Shown: positions 22,493 to 34,201 of the stretch, piece by piece | Position numbering within the stretch: position 1 is the stretch's first letter | Layout of the letters: every line of letters starts with the position of its first letter | Assembly: GCF_964355755.1 (NCBI RefSeq) | Contig: NC_092672.1 | Span: 19,216,501-19,280,500, forward strand | Source: Antedon mediterranea | Taxonomy: Eukaryota > Echinodermata > Crinoidea > Comatulida > Antedonidae | DNA length: 64,000 bases | Direction: 5' to 3' | Position numbers and translations under genes: made by a program | Notes under the pieces: generated by a model | Told to the model about the DNA's origin: nothing | The model's database searches: none | The model's input: only the letters and a program-made list of their open reading frames with translations

Positions 22493-24843
22493 TTAATCAA
22501 TACTGTTGAGGCAGCGAGTGAGAAACGGGATTGCACTGTTTCCATATCTATTTGTCTTATTTTTGGGGACCTGGTATGTATTACTTTTCCGTAAGGCCAT
22601 ATTATGCGTACTCATATTTCTCGGAAACCACTCAGCATATCTATACGCATTAGCACATTTCTTTGCAAATTCAATGCAAAGTTGGTAACGTCTCTCAGTC
22701 ATGGTATGGAGTCCCAACTGCTTCAGTGATTCCGTGTATGATACGTAATCCGCACCCACGATAATGCAATAGGGTTGGTGAAATCTGTCCATAATAGGTT
22801 ACTTTTCTGTCCATAATAGGGGACTTTCTGTCCATAATAGGGACTAGAGGGCGCTGTTGTTTGTCCATAATGTTAGGCGGTTCCTTCATAAAACAAACCT
22901 GCATAGCCTTGCACTTACTGGGGTTGAGCTCGAGACGGTTGTCCGTTGCCCAAGCATCCAGATCCTGAACATCCACTCCAATCTGGCTGGGTTGATTTGC
23001 GGGACGAACTTCTACAAGGCTGAGGTCATCAACATACTTAAAGCTTTCAGCCAGAGACTCCTCAGAGGCATTATTGATAACTACCATGAAGATTATGGGG
23101 CCTAGCTTGGTGCCTTGTGGGACGCCACAGGAAAGCGTCTCCCACCGTGACAAGGCAGAGTGGTATTGCACTCGTTGGCGACGAGATGTAAGGAAGTTTG
23201 TTATCCATGGCAGTAACTCGCTTCTGACACCAAGCTCGAAGAGTCTCTGAATAGCTAAAGTATGATCGATACAGTCAAACGCCTTGGAAAAGTCCGTCAC
23301 AATAAGGGTGCCAACATTCTTACCCTTGTCTGTACCTTTAAAAAACAAATCAAGTATTTCAATAAGATGGATGATCAGTGGATGATCCTTTTATGCCACC
23401 ATATTGGTTACGATCAATTTCTTTACCTATATCTTCCATAACCCAGTTGGAAACAAATCCCTCGCATACCTTTGCAAGAATCGATGTCAAAGATATTGGT
23501 CTTAATTTAGAGATTGAGGCAGGGGTAGTCTTTGGGATAGGGGAAATTGTGGCATCCTTCCACATTTTAGGAACAATTCCCTCTTTTAGAGATGAGTTAA
23601 ATAAGTCACAAACGGGAACGCTAAACTCGCACGCGAACTCTTTAAGAAGTCTCCCAGGGAGGCCGTCGGGTCCAGCCGCTTTCTTACTTTTCAAATTTTT
23701 CAAGTTATTGTACATTTCCCACACTTCAATCTTAGGTGGAGCATTTGCAGGTAGAAAGGTAGGTAATCGTTTTAAGTTGATTGGGGGTCTACCTTGGGTG
23801 ACAGAAGCAAATTCATTACTTATAGCTTCTGCTATTGCTTTGTTATCATCTGGTTGGACTCCTGGGACAGTAATAATGGCTCGCAGTTGGCATTTGTTTG
23901 TTATTAGTTGAATACCTTTGTGCCAGCCAGACGGGTCACTTGACTTAAGATTTTGAATGCGATCTCTGTAATGGAATTTCTTTGCCTGATCTATGATTCG
24001 TATAACTTTGTTGCGCAAGAAACGCCAGAGAAACATCTTTTTCTCAGCAAAAGCAATCTGTCGTTTTCTAATTAAGTCTTTTATCTCAGTAGAGATCCAT
24101 GGTTTGTCCTGAGAATGATGTTTAATTAATTTAGTAGGGAAGTGATTGTCAATTGCATCCTGAACGGTAGTGTAAAATGCATCAGCCTTATCAGATGTAG
24201 AGGATGCATCAAGAACTTCATACCAAGGATGATTGGTTATCCATCTTCCAAACTCATAAATACAATGTTTACGTAATGGCCTAACTAATCGTTTAATTTG
24301 TTTACCCGTTTTACTACATCCGATTGGTGGCAGGTAGATGGTATTATGATCGCTTCTTCCAATCGGAGAGCATACAATAGGCTTCTTATAATAGTTCTTT
24401 AAATTAGTAATTACCAAATCTAATATGGCATCACCCCGGGTAGGCTCGTCTATAATCTGCTTCAACGAGTGAGCTCTACATAGCGGATTTATATTTAGTC
24501 TGTTAAAGTCGCCTAAAACCAGAACGCCTGCTTCTGGGTGGGCAGCTTTTAAAGTATCCAAAGATGTTATAATATGTTCAATCAACACCTCTTTAAATTC
24601 TGAGTTTGGAGGAATAATATATACTGCACAAATGAAAATTGCTGACACGACGCGTGGTAGACGATGAGGACGTACTCGAAGCCATATGCATTCCAATTCA
24701 TCTGGGACAATGATGTTATTTAATGTACTTACAGGTAGGTTGTCCTTGACATAAACGGCCACTCCACCCCCACGCTTTCCACTTCTCGTCGTAGTAAAAA
24801 CATTAAACCCGCTTACTGCTATATAGTCATTATCAACCTTATC
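22493..24843 (-). pseudogene. LINE endonuclease-reverse transcriptase remnant
   Basis: From high to low coordinates: an AP-endonuclease part with VLVLGDFN (about 24510) and GRSDHNTIYL (about 24350), then the reverse transcriptase with AAGPDGLPGRLLKEF, LRPISLTSILAKV, VTDFSKAFDCIDH, SCGVPQGTKLGP and the catalytic FKYVDD box (about 23025). A frameshift lies between 23348 and 23365, just after GSSTDH. At about 22784-22874 some 80-odd codons expected between the palm and the C-terminal part are replaced by a short repeat array. The C-terminal part resumes in another frame (IIVGADYVSYTESL to YGNSAIPFLTRCLN). The copy cannot make a full protein. Confidence 0.9.
22784..22874. repeat. Four TCTGTCCATAATAGG units inside the LINE
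   Basis: Direct units TCTGTCCATAATAGG at about 22784, 22808 and 22830, plus TTTGTCCATAAT at 22860. They sit exactly where LINE coding sequence is missing and include AGAGGGCGCTG between units 3 and 4. This looks like the residue of a tandem-array element or a repair patch. Confidence 0.75.
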
Positions 24844-24845
24844 TG

Positions 24846-24960
24846 ATTGGGGTGTGTAGAAAGCGACGACCTCGAATTGGACGACCCCAACGACCCGGGC
24901 GACCTCGAATTGGACGACCTCGAATTGAACGACCCATAACACGAAACCGACGACCCCTAT
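24846..24960. repeat. TTGGACGACC repeat at the LINE breakpoint
   Basis: Several units of CCTCGAATTGGACGACC / CCCCAACGACCCGGG in direct orientation. The first 55 bp, starting GGTGTGTAGAAAGCGACGAC, is repeated nearly exactly at 26367-26418, where it joins an unrelated repeat. It marks a duplicated or mobile junction. Confidence 0.7.
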
Positions 24961-25227
24961 AATAGCCTAGCCTAGGCCTAAGTATGGTATAACCATGGAG
25001 TATAACATCCCGAAGCCGAACATAACCAAAGATCTTTAAACCATACCTTATATAATACTCGCAAGCAAGCAATTGATTGAAAAAATACAGAAATATCGCC
25101 ATTTGATACTGAATGTGTCGACACGAACAAACGAACAGATATGGAACGCCAAGAGTGCATCATTAAAACTGCATTCGACTCGATTAGCACACGAAATATC
25201 ATAAACATGGCAAACCTTTTTTTTTTC

Positions 25228-25345
25228 AGCGGCAGGTAAGGTTTTACCATGGAGGTATCTATTTTACCTCTATGGTTTGACCAGCTCCATGGTTTGACCA
25301 TGGAGGTATACAAATATTTTTATATACCTCCATGGTTTGACCGTA
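25228..25345. repeat. Cluster of CATGGAGGTAT hairpins
   Basis: Alternating CCATGGAGGTAT and TACCTCCATGGTTTGACC units in both orientations, able to form several overlapping hairpins. Related short copies occur at about 37398 (CATGGAGGTATCTCCATGGT) and, weaker, at 44310. Confidence 0.65.
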
Positions 25346-25403
25346 TACAATGCATGTGCGAAATGTAAAGCTTTCTTATGGCCCTCCCCATGCAGGATTA
25401 GGC

Positions 25404-26182
25404 CAAGTTGAGCCGCCGACAAGTTGAGGCGCCGCCAGAAAAACGTTATTTTCTATGAAACGCCAAATGCTTACTTTCGCCGGTGCTCGTTACTATTTAA
25501 TAGAAGTTCTATTTATATTAATTATTAGATATAACGATGTATATTCCAAAGTTTATATATCACGGTTTTTAGTATATATTATTAAATATTGTAATTAAAG
25601 AGAAATAATTATGAATATCTGACTTGTAGATTCCAAAATATAAGGCCTAAAACATGACCGAAAATGATCGTTTTTAGCCAAAAATGACGTAAACATGTTG
25701 CCCCCTCAGGCGGCAGTTGAAGTAAAATAATTGCATAAAATCACCGTTTTTTAGTAAAATATTTTGTGTATTAACATTGTAAAATTCAATAAAATATGAT
25801 ATTAAAAGATAGTAAATAAAAAATAATAATTATTTAACCTCATTCGAAGAATATCAATACTCTATTAGTCCTGAGAGACAACGTGATTTTACGTGGTAGG
25901 CATACACGCGAGAAAAATATTATGGAGTGCACTGCATTTTTACCTTGAAAGATTAAAAACAATTAAATTATTAAATATTACTACTTTCCTTTGCTGTTTC
26001 AAACCAACAAAATTGTAGTATGTAATCATTATTTATTTTCATGACACAATAAACCTAAAGAGCATGAACTTATGTAGGGCCTACTAGGACACCACTCTAT
26101 CACTACGCGAAATGTCATAAAAGACGCACTGGCCGTTTTTCATAGAAATTACCGGCGGCTCAACTTGTCGGCGGCCCAACCG
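25404..26182. mobile_element. Inverted-repeat element, array TIRs, family III
   Basis: The left end has two units (AAGTTGAGCCGCCGAC, AAGTTGAGGCGCCGCC) and the right end has the inverse (GGCGGCTCAACTTGTCGGCG). Inside both arms a TTTCTATGAAA motif follows (25450 and inverted at 26136). A related CTCAGGCGGCAGTTGA occurs internally at about 25706. About 780 bp, AT-rich interior, no protein frame, no clear target-site duplication. Confidence 0.75.
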
Positions 26183-26193
26183 GTCATATCCCC

Positions 26194-27274
26194 CCGGGCC
26201 GCGATTTTTTTTTTCGTACATAAGTTGGGGACCCCTTCATGAAACGTCACAAAATAAACATGAATAATTCATCAGTTAAATTTTCTTGTTCCGTGTGCAC
26301 CCAAGCGTATAGCAACAAGAAGTGATTACACAAGTGCGGTACGATTCTAGGCCATGGCAATCAGATAGGGTGTGTAGAAAGCGACAACCTCGAATTGGAC
26401 GACCCCAACAACCCGGGCGCGATTTTTTTTTTCGTACATAAGTTGGGGACCCCTCATGAAACGTCACAAAAATAAACATGAATAATTCATCAGTTAAATT
26501 TGTTGTTCCGTGTGCACCCAAGCGTATAGCAACAAGAAGTGATTACACCAGGGAGTTGTCAACTCCCTGATTACACGAACAACTGCGATATGATTCTTTC
26601 TACAGTAGGCCTAGGATTCTAGGTCAATTCACGTGATTGCCTTCGCGCACTATTCTTCACACAAAATGTGTCGAGTCGAGGCTAATCGACAGCTAGGCAA
26701 GACATTAAACTAAGTAGTAATTCATTGGACATAGCCCAAAGAAAGCTTAGACCCACAAGAATAAAGAATGTGTATAATTTGTGTACTGTATTTTTTTAAT
26801 TCTGCTATTTTATTATCAAGCAATATGCATGAACTCAAAGGAACTTTAAAATGCGCTTATATGAACACATGAGATGGGAAGATTAGACCCACGAGAATAA
26901 AAAATGTATTTTTGTGTAATGTTTAATGTTTAATTTTGCTGACTTATTACTCGGATTGTGTCATACCTAACACACACACGTCACACACACACACACACCG
27001 TACCCACACAGCTACTACTAGAATAGACATGGGTTTAGAGACTAATAATTAGGCCTATAGTATTAATAGAAACTATAATTTTAACACGTAATTCTTTAGT
27101 AATAAATTATATTAAAAACACCATAAACAAAGGCTGATTATTTCGACAATCCACACAAAACGCTGCTATTCTTCTATGAAATCGCACGCCGCAACAACAG
27201 CGAAGATAGGCCTAGAATCGTACCGCACTTGTGTAATCACTTCTTGTTGCTATACGCTTGGGTGCACACGGAAC
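26194..27274. repeat. Three copies of a CGTACATAAGTTGGGGACCC repeat
   Basis: Copy 1 at 26194-26350 and copy 2 at 26411-26548 are direct and share GCGATTTTTTTT, CGTACATAAGTTGGGGACCC, CATGAAACGTCACAAA and GTGCACCCAAGCGTATAGCA. Copy 3 at 27209-27274 is inverted and carries only the GTGCACCCAAGCGTATAGCA to CGATTCTAGG part. Copy 2 joins the GACGACC repeat described at 24846. The arrangement suggests local duplication followed by inversion. Confidence 0.8.
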
Positions 27275-28490
27275 GTGGCAGGCTGAAGGCGCTTGACCTT
27301 TGACAAGATCGCCTAAATTTTTAGTTTTTAACTTTACAATACTTAGTGTTGTATATTCTGGTACAGCCGCTCCATGATCTCTTTGCTTTTCTTCCTTATA
27401 TCTTTACTCTTTTTAAAAGTTTTACTAACGATTTTTATTAGGTTATATGCATTATCATGCATATAACCTCTTGATTCTGTCAAAATCTTTATTTATTTAT
27501 TTATTTATTCTTTCCTTAGCACTATTTTGTCCGTGAATTATCTTGATATCAGTTTCATCTATTTAAGTCAATTTTTCAGAGTATATTCCTTATGGCCAGG
27601 AATCGATGTGGTTATATTTTCACGATGCGTAATCAAAAATTACGCGGTCTACGCGCGATTTTACGAAATCACGTTTGTAATCATATCTTCACAAGCATGA
27701 ATCACAATTAAACAAAATTTGGTACTCATAAATTTCAGGTCATATTTCATCATATGGCAATACAATTACGTGCGTAGCGCATATAACGCTTGCGTACGCG
27801 CGCTTAAAATGTTCAAAATTGTCAAAATTTATTTTCGATGAAATTAGAGTACGTTTCAGGCAATTTTAAGCGTTTAAAAAATTGCCATGAGTGCGCAGAT
27901 TTTTGCACGCGCACTGCGCGTTATACGTTAATGCGCACTCTTTTTGTCCGATTTCGGTTGTACAACCTTTCTTTAATAATATCATCATATTTTATTCACT
28001 TTTCAACGCGTAATTGCCTTATACGAGCACGTCAAAAGTGACAGGCTACGCACGTGTAAGTTAACAAAATGGTGAAAATATGCTAAATTTTAAAATTAAT
28101 ATAGATCGTCAGAATGCTCGGGAACACATATTTTTTATTTCATTTTCTTGAAGTGTATGTATCTTATGTATGATTTATTATTAAACTAAGAGAACAAAAG
28201 TTGATTAAGCCATAATTAATTGCATATTAAATTAAAAAAAATTCATTTCGACAATCAAACAAATTATGACATTTTCTTAGGCCAAAATAACAAACTTAAC
28301 ATTAACTTTCTTCCTCCAAAAGTTCATATATTAAAGTTAAAAGTATATAGTTTGACAGTGCATCATTTTTGTACATTTTTAGAGATGTCATCATAGTAAA
28401 AAATTATAATTCATTGCGGTATGTAATAATCTATCTGCACCAAAGTGGTTACTGCATAGTAAATACACGGAGGAATTTTTCTACAATTTT
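27275..28490. other. Non-coding stretch with CpG-rich dispersed repeat
   Basis: No gene. A near palindrome AGGTTATATGCATTATCATG to ATAACCT lies at 27441-27470, and part of it recurs at 28868-28882. Between about 27620 and 28050 CpG-containing words (ACGCGCG, TGCGTAGCGC, ACGCGCACTGCGCG) are far denser than in the surroundings; this looks like an old mobile element rather than a promoter, because no exon adjoins. Confidence 0.45.
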
Positions 28491-28495
28491 TAGAC

Positions 28496-28572
28496 AGTTG
28501 TGTATGGCTCGGTGGTGTGTGCTCGTGTCTATGGCACTCAAGGTACCGAGATCGAGTCTCACCTTTGGAAAC
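28496..28572 (+). mobile_element. tRNA-derived pseudogene or SINE head
   Basis: An A-box-like TGGCTCGGTGG (28505-28515) and a B-box-like GAGATCGAGTC (28548-28558) are spaced as in a tRNA, followed by AAATAAGA and a T run at 28581 that could end RNA polymerase III transcription. Acceptor-stem pairing is poor, so a working tRNA is unlikely. Confidence 0.5.
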
Positions 28573-28644
28573 GAAATAAGATTTTTTTTTTATTATTCGT
28601 ATTGTTTGTTCAAATTTATTTCTTAGTGTATATATTATACACAT

Positions 28645-30980
28645 GATTTATAATGAAATCTAGATAAAAAATAACTTATGTCTTTATTATTATGTAACAG
28701 CAAATGTGGTTTATGACATTATACGCAGAGGGATCTTTGATCGGATTGTGATACCGGCTATTGTATTCGCGTTAGCAAGGTCCTATCATATATTATAAAT
28801 AATTAAAGAATCTGAGAAAATCAATGAATCAAAATATCTTTTAAAAATCAATTATCTTTATTAAAATCAATGCATATAACCTATAATTCGTCATAGTGAC
28901 GAATTAAATCTAGTTTTATTTTATTATAGGCTATTTATATTTTTGCTTTATGTACACGACAACTAACGATCAAATAACAGTTTTTCACATCGCAACTTAT
29001 ACAACGTAATTTTGAAAACTACAACCATTTTCCTATATACATACAACGTACATTTCTAGTTTAACAAAAACATTTTTCTAAACTAAACTTTCTATTATTT
29101 AAAAGTCGAAGATAGCCAGGTCTCGGGTCCATTCTATTGTCGCCACAGATTGATATCTTCATCAGTACTTCTATGAATGGATGATTAGGTGGGAACACGA
29201 ACGCTAGTTGATCATACCCAGTACCGTTTTGATCGTACGATTAATCGGGAAACCACCTTACGAAATTATATAATAATAAAATAACATCAGTACGTATATT
29301 GTTCGTTTTACTATACTAAATCTTCAATTTTCAACTATTGTACAATTCTTGATTTAAACTGTTTTGTTTTTACTTAGATGGTCTGTGATTAGTTTTTTTT
29401 TGTTTAAACTATACCGTACTTTATCATCTAGGGGCGTATCCGGTGGGTTGGGTGGGGGGGGGGATGCTGTCGTTCCCCCTTCTTTTTTCAATAAAACAAA
29501 TTGAAATTGAAATTGAAACGGTCGGCGAATCAAAATTTCACAAACTCACATTAAGGTTGACACCCCCACCTCTCTTTATATTCATTGTTGGCTAATCTAT
29601 CATCCCTTGTCATTAATTTATAATGTTTACACTCTTATGTTTGACAATAAAGTTGAACGTTAAGAAAGTATTGTCATATTGATTCGAATATCAATACAGT
29701 ATCAAGGGCGGGTCTACTACCTTGTCATATGCCATTTGGCAAGTCCATGAGGGGGCGGGTCAAAGAATTTAAAATAGAAGGGGAGAGGGAGTAGAGGTAA
29801 TGTTTATCAATATGACATGTTCATTTCAACTGAGAAGCAAACAAAAAAGAGGAAGGTAAAATTTCCCGGCTATAAGATTTCAATTTCCAACAACATTTGT
29901 CATTTCGCGTCTCGGACGTAAATTGAATCCGCCCCTGAGTATTGTACGTTTTGTATACCATTTGTTTGAAAAAAGAATCCGTGTACTATAGTAGGCCTAC
30001 AGGAATTTTTTTGAAAATGGCCAAAATATCACCTTTTTTAAAATACAATTATTATGCGATAATATTGCCATATGCGTATATTGTGTTATCAACATGTTAT
30101 AGAGCTATAGTTGCATTCCTCTATAATATTTTTAAATAACTGGTGCAAGACATAATCTGTCAGTCCATGGCAGTATTTTAAATATTAAATGTATCATATT
30201 ATTTTCATTGACAGAATATCGTAATCCCATAAACTCGTTATGATCGATGAAATCAACGGCTAAGCTGCAACGACTTGTTGCTATTGTAATGTATCAGAGT
30301 TATATACAATTCCAATATTTAACGTTACCACACGTCACACCAACTGAGTTCAAAAAATTGCCCCACAAAAGTCCAGTAAGAAACTGACCAGATGTTTTTC
30401 ATGAATACTACTTGTAACCAATATATCTCTAAAATAACAGTTTATCTAACCTTAGAGAACTTTCCCATCGTAAAACAATTCAAGAATGACAGTTTTTAAG
30501 TAGAGAATTGACAACGATATCTATCATTGAGATATACAATTTTCTCAAACTACTTTGTCTTGCCTATACCTAGATCGTGGATCAACTAGGACCAATTTTA
30601 TATCTAAGCTCAAAGACGATTAATGATGACATATGCAATGAACAGAAGCCGATATACCCCCAGTCTCAACAGAGCCCAGAGACACCTCACTGAGTCACTT
30701 CATCATAGGCACACCTACAGAGACACACCTCATTCACAACATCATCATCTATCATCACCGATCGACTGATACCCTGTAGTAGTATTTATCGTATCGTATC
30801 GTATATACGAACTCAATTGCAACCAAGCGAGTAAAGTCTCAATACCGGGCTCATCAGTCTAAAACGTCTCCAATTATATTACACTATATTTAAAATTGAT
30901 CCATATACATTTAAAAACAAATGTATGTAAAGAGGCCCTTAATCTTACTCTGGCGGACACTTTAGTTAAATGCGATATTA
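28645..30980. other. Non-coding stretch
   Basis: No exon recognised. It contains a possible hAT-like element (29432-29936), a GAAATTGAAATTGAAA microsatellite at about 29500, and an inverted GAATTCGTC-type palindrome near 28886. The minus-strand frame running past the broken integrase at 30874 is read-through into flanking DNA. Confidence 0.45.
29432..29936. mobile_element. Possible hAT-like non-autonomous element
   Basis: The left end TAGGGGCGTATCCGGTGGG faces an inverse right end GAATCCGCCCCTGA (about 29923-29936). CAGGGGCG-type ends are common in hAT elements, but the inverted match is only about 13 bp and no target-site duplication is clear. Confidence 0.35.
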
Positions 30981-30987
30981 ATAATAA

Positions 30988-31669
30988 TTTTCTGAGAATG
31001 CCCCAACAACTCTCAATTCGTTGATTATGCTGACTTGTTCCTTGTATAAAACTGCTGTTCTCATTACAAAGAAATTGTTGCATTGGACCAACAATAGAAT
31101 TTTCAGCTCCGAAATCTGTTCTAATAGACTTTGGAAAACCCCCGGGACAACCCATATTTTTTAGCGAACAGAATTTACGTAATAGCCGGCTATAACTTTG
31201 GGACTAGCCATATTATGTGTCTAGAGAATCCGTCATTTATACAAATGCCGTATGGCTTAAGTTTGTCGTACGAGTCGATATGCCAGATATAGTTTGGGCC
31301 AGGTACATGATAAATTCTTCTGTGTAGTCGTCGTCTCCTTCTTGCTTCGACACCCTCTGGGTCAAGAAGGTTTAAAATTATTCTGACCGTCTCTTTATCT
31401 ATGTTTAACCCATTTTGTGTGCAACGAATGTGCATCCACCTGTACCCATGTAGCATCCCTGACGTCTGTAATTGGCTTTCAATGAACGCAGCGACTTCCA
31501 GTTCGTCAGAATGCCGTTTTCTTCGACTAAGGCACATTTTTTTCAGCCTTCGCTTTAATGTCCGTTTACTTATAAAATTATCATGATCTTCTGCTAACAT
31601 TTCAATAATCTCTTGATAATTTAAGCTACGATTGAAATATAATCTAATCCAATGGTTTTCAGGACGCAT
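30988..31669 (-). pseudogene. Broken integrase of copy B
   Basis: Starts MRPENHWIRLYF like copy A and keeps the HTH-like part and WHIDSYDK. Against copy A it has lost 9 bp after GICIN (three codons), has a larger deletion after HIIWL that shifts the frame to a stop at about 31190, and gains bases near 31140 (a CCCGGG stretch). It then resumes with FPKSIRTDFGAEN and QRIESCWG before ending. Not functional. Confidence 0.88.
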
Positions 31670-31734
31670 GATGACCAGATTGCATTAGCTAAAGTCATCC
31701 GGGATGGTTGGGATGTCATTAGAAAGGGCAGAGG

Positions 31735-32155
31735 TCGAATTATTAATTCGAAATAACGAATTAAAAATTTGAATTAACGAATTACTAATTTGAAATTTCG
31801 AATTACTAATTTGAAATTTCAAATTATTAATTCGAAATAACGAATTACTAATTCGAAATTTCGAATTATTAATTCGAAATTTCGAATTATTAATTCGAAA
31901 TAACGAATTACTAATTCGAAATTTCGTTCGAAATTTCGAATTAATAATTTGAAATAACGAAATAAATAATTCGAAATTTCGAATTAATAATTCGAAATTT
32001 CGAATTATTAATTCGAAATTTCGAATTAGTAATTCGTTATTTCGAATTAATAATTCGAAATTTCGAATTATTAATTCGAAATTTCAAATTACTTAAATAA
32101 ATTCGAAATAACGAATTAATAATTCGAAAAAACGAATTAATAATTCGTTATTTCG
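31735..32155. repeat. Palindromic AATTCG tract of copy B
   Basis: About 420 bp of the same GAATTANTAATTCGAAATTTC-type units as at 10205-10728, somewhat shorter and with different unit order, showing that the array expands or contracts within the element. Confidence 0.9.
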
Positions 32156-32377
32156 AATTTGTGAAAGCAATATTATTTTTTTGTTGGCCTTAATAGGCTT
32201 TCGTAGACCGCTGATACGTATTGATCCTATAATCTCATGCTGTGGTTTATATTAGACTAATGTTTCCATTAAAATACATAGTTGTTTAGTTTAAATAAAC
32301 ACCTTTGAAAACTTGATAAAAACCGAAAAAAAAACCTGTATAACATTATAATTAACAATCATTGGTTTTGTCTAAAT

Positions 32378-32465
32378 GTGGGACGATTCGGCCCACAAAG
32401 TGGGACGTTTCGGCCCACGGGCCGAAACGTCCATGGCCGAATCGTCTCATGGCCGAATCGTCCTG
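32378..32465. repeat. Minimal fold-back array, GGCCGAATCGTCC unit
   Basis: Two units in one orientation (GGGACGATTCGGCCCAC, GGGACGTTTCGGCCCAC) are followed directly by three inverse units (GGGCCGAAACGTCC, TGGCCGAATCGTC twice). It has the same plan as the large array-TIR elements but no interior. A single related unit, GTGGGCCGAATCGTCC, lies at about 34325 in SDR intron 1. Confidence 0.8.
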
Positions 32466-32574
32466 GAACCGTCAGCAAGTCCAACAACAACCATTTGCTG
32501 ACAATGTATTACAATGGAATAACACTTAAATGTATAACACACCCTATTACTAATAATAAAAACCAAGATTCGAT

Positions 32575-33905
32575 AGTACAGTATGTAAATGAGATATAAA
32601 TATTCGGCAATACCGTACGTAAATTATTATTGCAATACTGTATAAAGATTCGATAGTATGTAAACAAGATATAAATATTCGGCAATACCGTACGTAAATT
32701 ATTAATGCAATACTGTATAAAGATTCGATTAAGTCTGTAAATGAGATATCAAGATTCGGCAATACCGTACGTAAATTATTAATGCAATACTGTATAAAGA
32801 TTCGATAGTATGTAAAAATGAGATATAAAAGATTCGGCAATACTGTACGTAAATTATTAATGCAATACTGTTTAAAGATTCAATGTAAACGAGATATAAA
32901 GATTCGGCAATACCGTACGTAAATTATTAATGCAATACTGTATAAAGATTCGATAGTATGTCAAATGAGATATCAAGATTCGGCATGCAATACCGTACGT
33001 AAATTATTAATGCAATACTGTATAAAGATTCAATAGTACATATGTCAAATGAGATATCAAGATTCGGCAATACCGTACGTAAATTATTAATGCAATACTG
33101 TATAAAGATTCGATATTATGTAAAAATTAGATATAAACAATACCGTACGTAAATTATTATTGCAATACTGTATAAAGATTCAATAGTATGTAAACGAGAT
33201 ATGATTTGGCAATACCGTATACGTAAATTATTAATGCAATACTGTATAAAGATTCGATAGTATATAAACGAGATATAAATATTCGACAATACCGTACGTA
33301 AATTATTATTGCAATACTGTATAAAGATTCGATAGTATGTAAACAAGATATAAATATTCGGCAATACCGTACGTAAATTATTAATGCAATACTGTATAAA
33401 GATTCGATAGTATGTAAACAAGATATAAACATTCGGCAATACCGTACGTAAATTATTAATGCAATATACTGTATAAAGATTCGATAGTATGTAAACGAGA
33501 TATAAAGATTCGGCAATACCGTACGTAAATTATTAATGCAATAGGCTACTGTATAAACTTCGATAGTATGTAAATGAGATATAAATATTCGGCAATACCG
33601 TACGTAAATTATTATTGCAATACTGTATAAAATTCGATAGTTAAATGTAAATGAGATATAAATATTCGGCAATACCGTACGTAAATTATTATTGCAATAC
33701 TGTATAAAATTCGATAGTATGTAAATGAGATATAAAGATTCGACAATACCGTACGTAAATTATTATTATTATTGCAATACTGTATAAGGATTCAATTGCA
33801 TATAAACGAGATATAAAGATTCGGCAATACCGTATACGTAAATTATTATTGCAATACTGTATAAGGATTCAATAGTATGTAAACGAGATATAAAGGTTCG
33901 GCAAA
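32575..33905 (+). repeat. 70-80 bp satellite, about 17 units
   Basis: The core AATACCGTACGTAAATTATT recurs at 32609, 32684, 32761, 32839, 32909, 32989, 33069 and onward to about 33826, with unit length varying from 70 to 85 bp. Between cores lie GCAATACTGTATAAAGATTC and a GAGATATAAA segment. The repetitive open frames across it (for example 33157-33672 on the minus strand) are only the satellite translated. It ends about 300 bp before the SDR start codon. Confidence 0.92.
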
Positions 33906-34201
33906 ATATATTTCGATATATGTATTAGTTAATAGTAAATACAAATAAAATATACATTGATTTATCGGCAGGCAAACTTAATTATTATAGAAATATAAAG
34001 ATTTGATAGTACATGAGTTGGCTTATATTTATTTAGCTGTAACTCAACTCGCCATAGGCCATGGCGTTGACAACGACAATCAAAGATTAAAGCGCACATG
34101 GCGTTCCATACTCGACCGCTTCGACCATACTCCTTGCTGACTACACACTATCTTTTTGGCTGAGCTGAGAAACACGAACGACGCACACAGTTTTTACAAG
34201 G

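Larger units (their letters stand above)
22030..24850 (-). mobile_element. CR1/L2-like LINE, 5' truncated and internally damaged
   Basis: Oriented on the minus strand. The 3' end is a CTTT-type microsatellite at 22030-22072, preceded by a 3' UTR (GCCAATTGGTTTGTTTTTAA) and the coding remnants described separately. Homology to the endonuclease starts only at about 24843, so the 5' part is missing. The truncation point meets a GACCTCGAATTGGACGACC repeat that recurs at 26365-26415. The element lies upstream of the last recognised HECT exon and may sit in an intron of that gene. Confidence 0.9.
30988..32205 (-). mobile_element. Integrase-domain element, copy B, truncated and inverted
   Basis: Same order as copy A but inverted: left end CTTTCGTA at 32198-32205, palindromic tract 31735-32155, then the integrase frame from 31669 down. 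Similarity to copy A stops abruptly at about 30988, in the middle of the DDE domain just after the catalytic-Glu region, so the 3' third is missing. Confidence 0.85.

Noticed and set aside
23378-23911. 177-codon plus-strand frame opposite the LINE
   Set aside because: It is the antisense shadow of the reverse transcriptase frame.
28496-28572. Functional tRNA gene
   Set aside because: A and B boxes are present but the acceptor and anticodon stems do not pair well; the same holds for 57306-57402.
33116-33672. Minus-strand open frames of 107 and 171 codons with repeating IYVRYCRIFIS words
   Set aside because: They are translations of the 70-80 bp satellite; the unit length varies and the frames exist only because the unit lacks stops.
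32575-33905. CRISPR-like regular array
   Set aside because: The units are contiguous and vary as a satellite does, with no unique spacers, and the DNA is eukaryotic.
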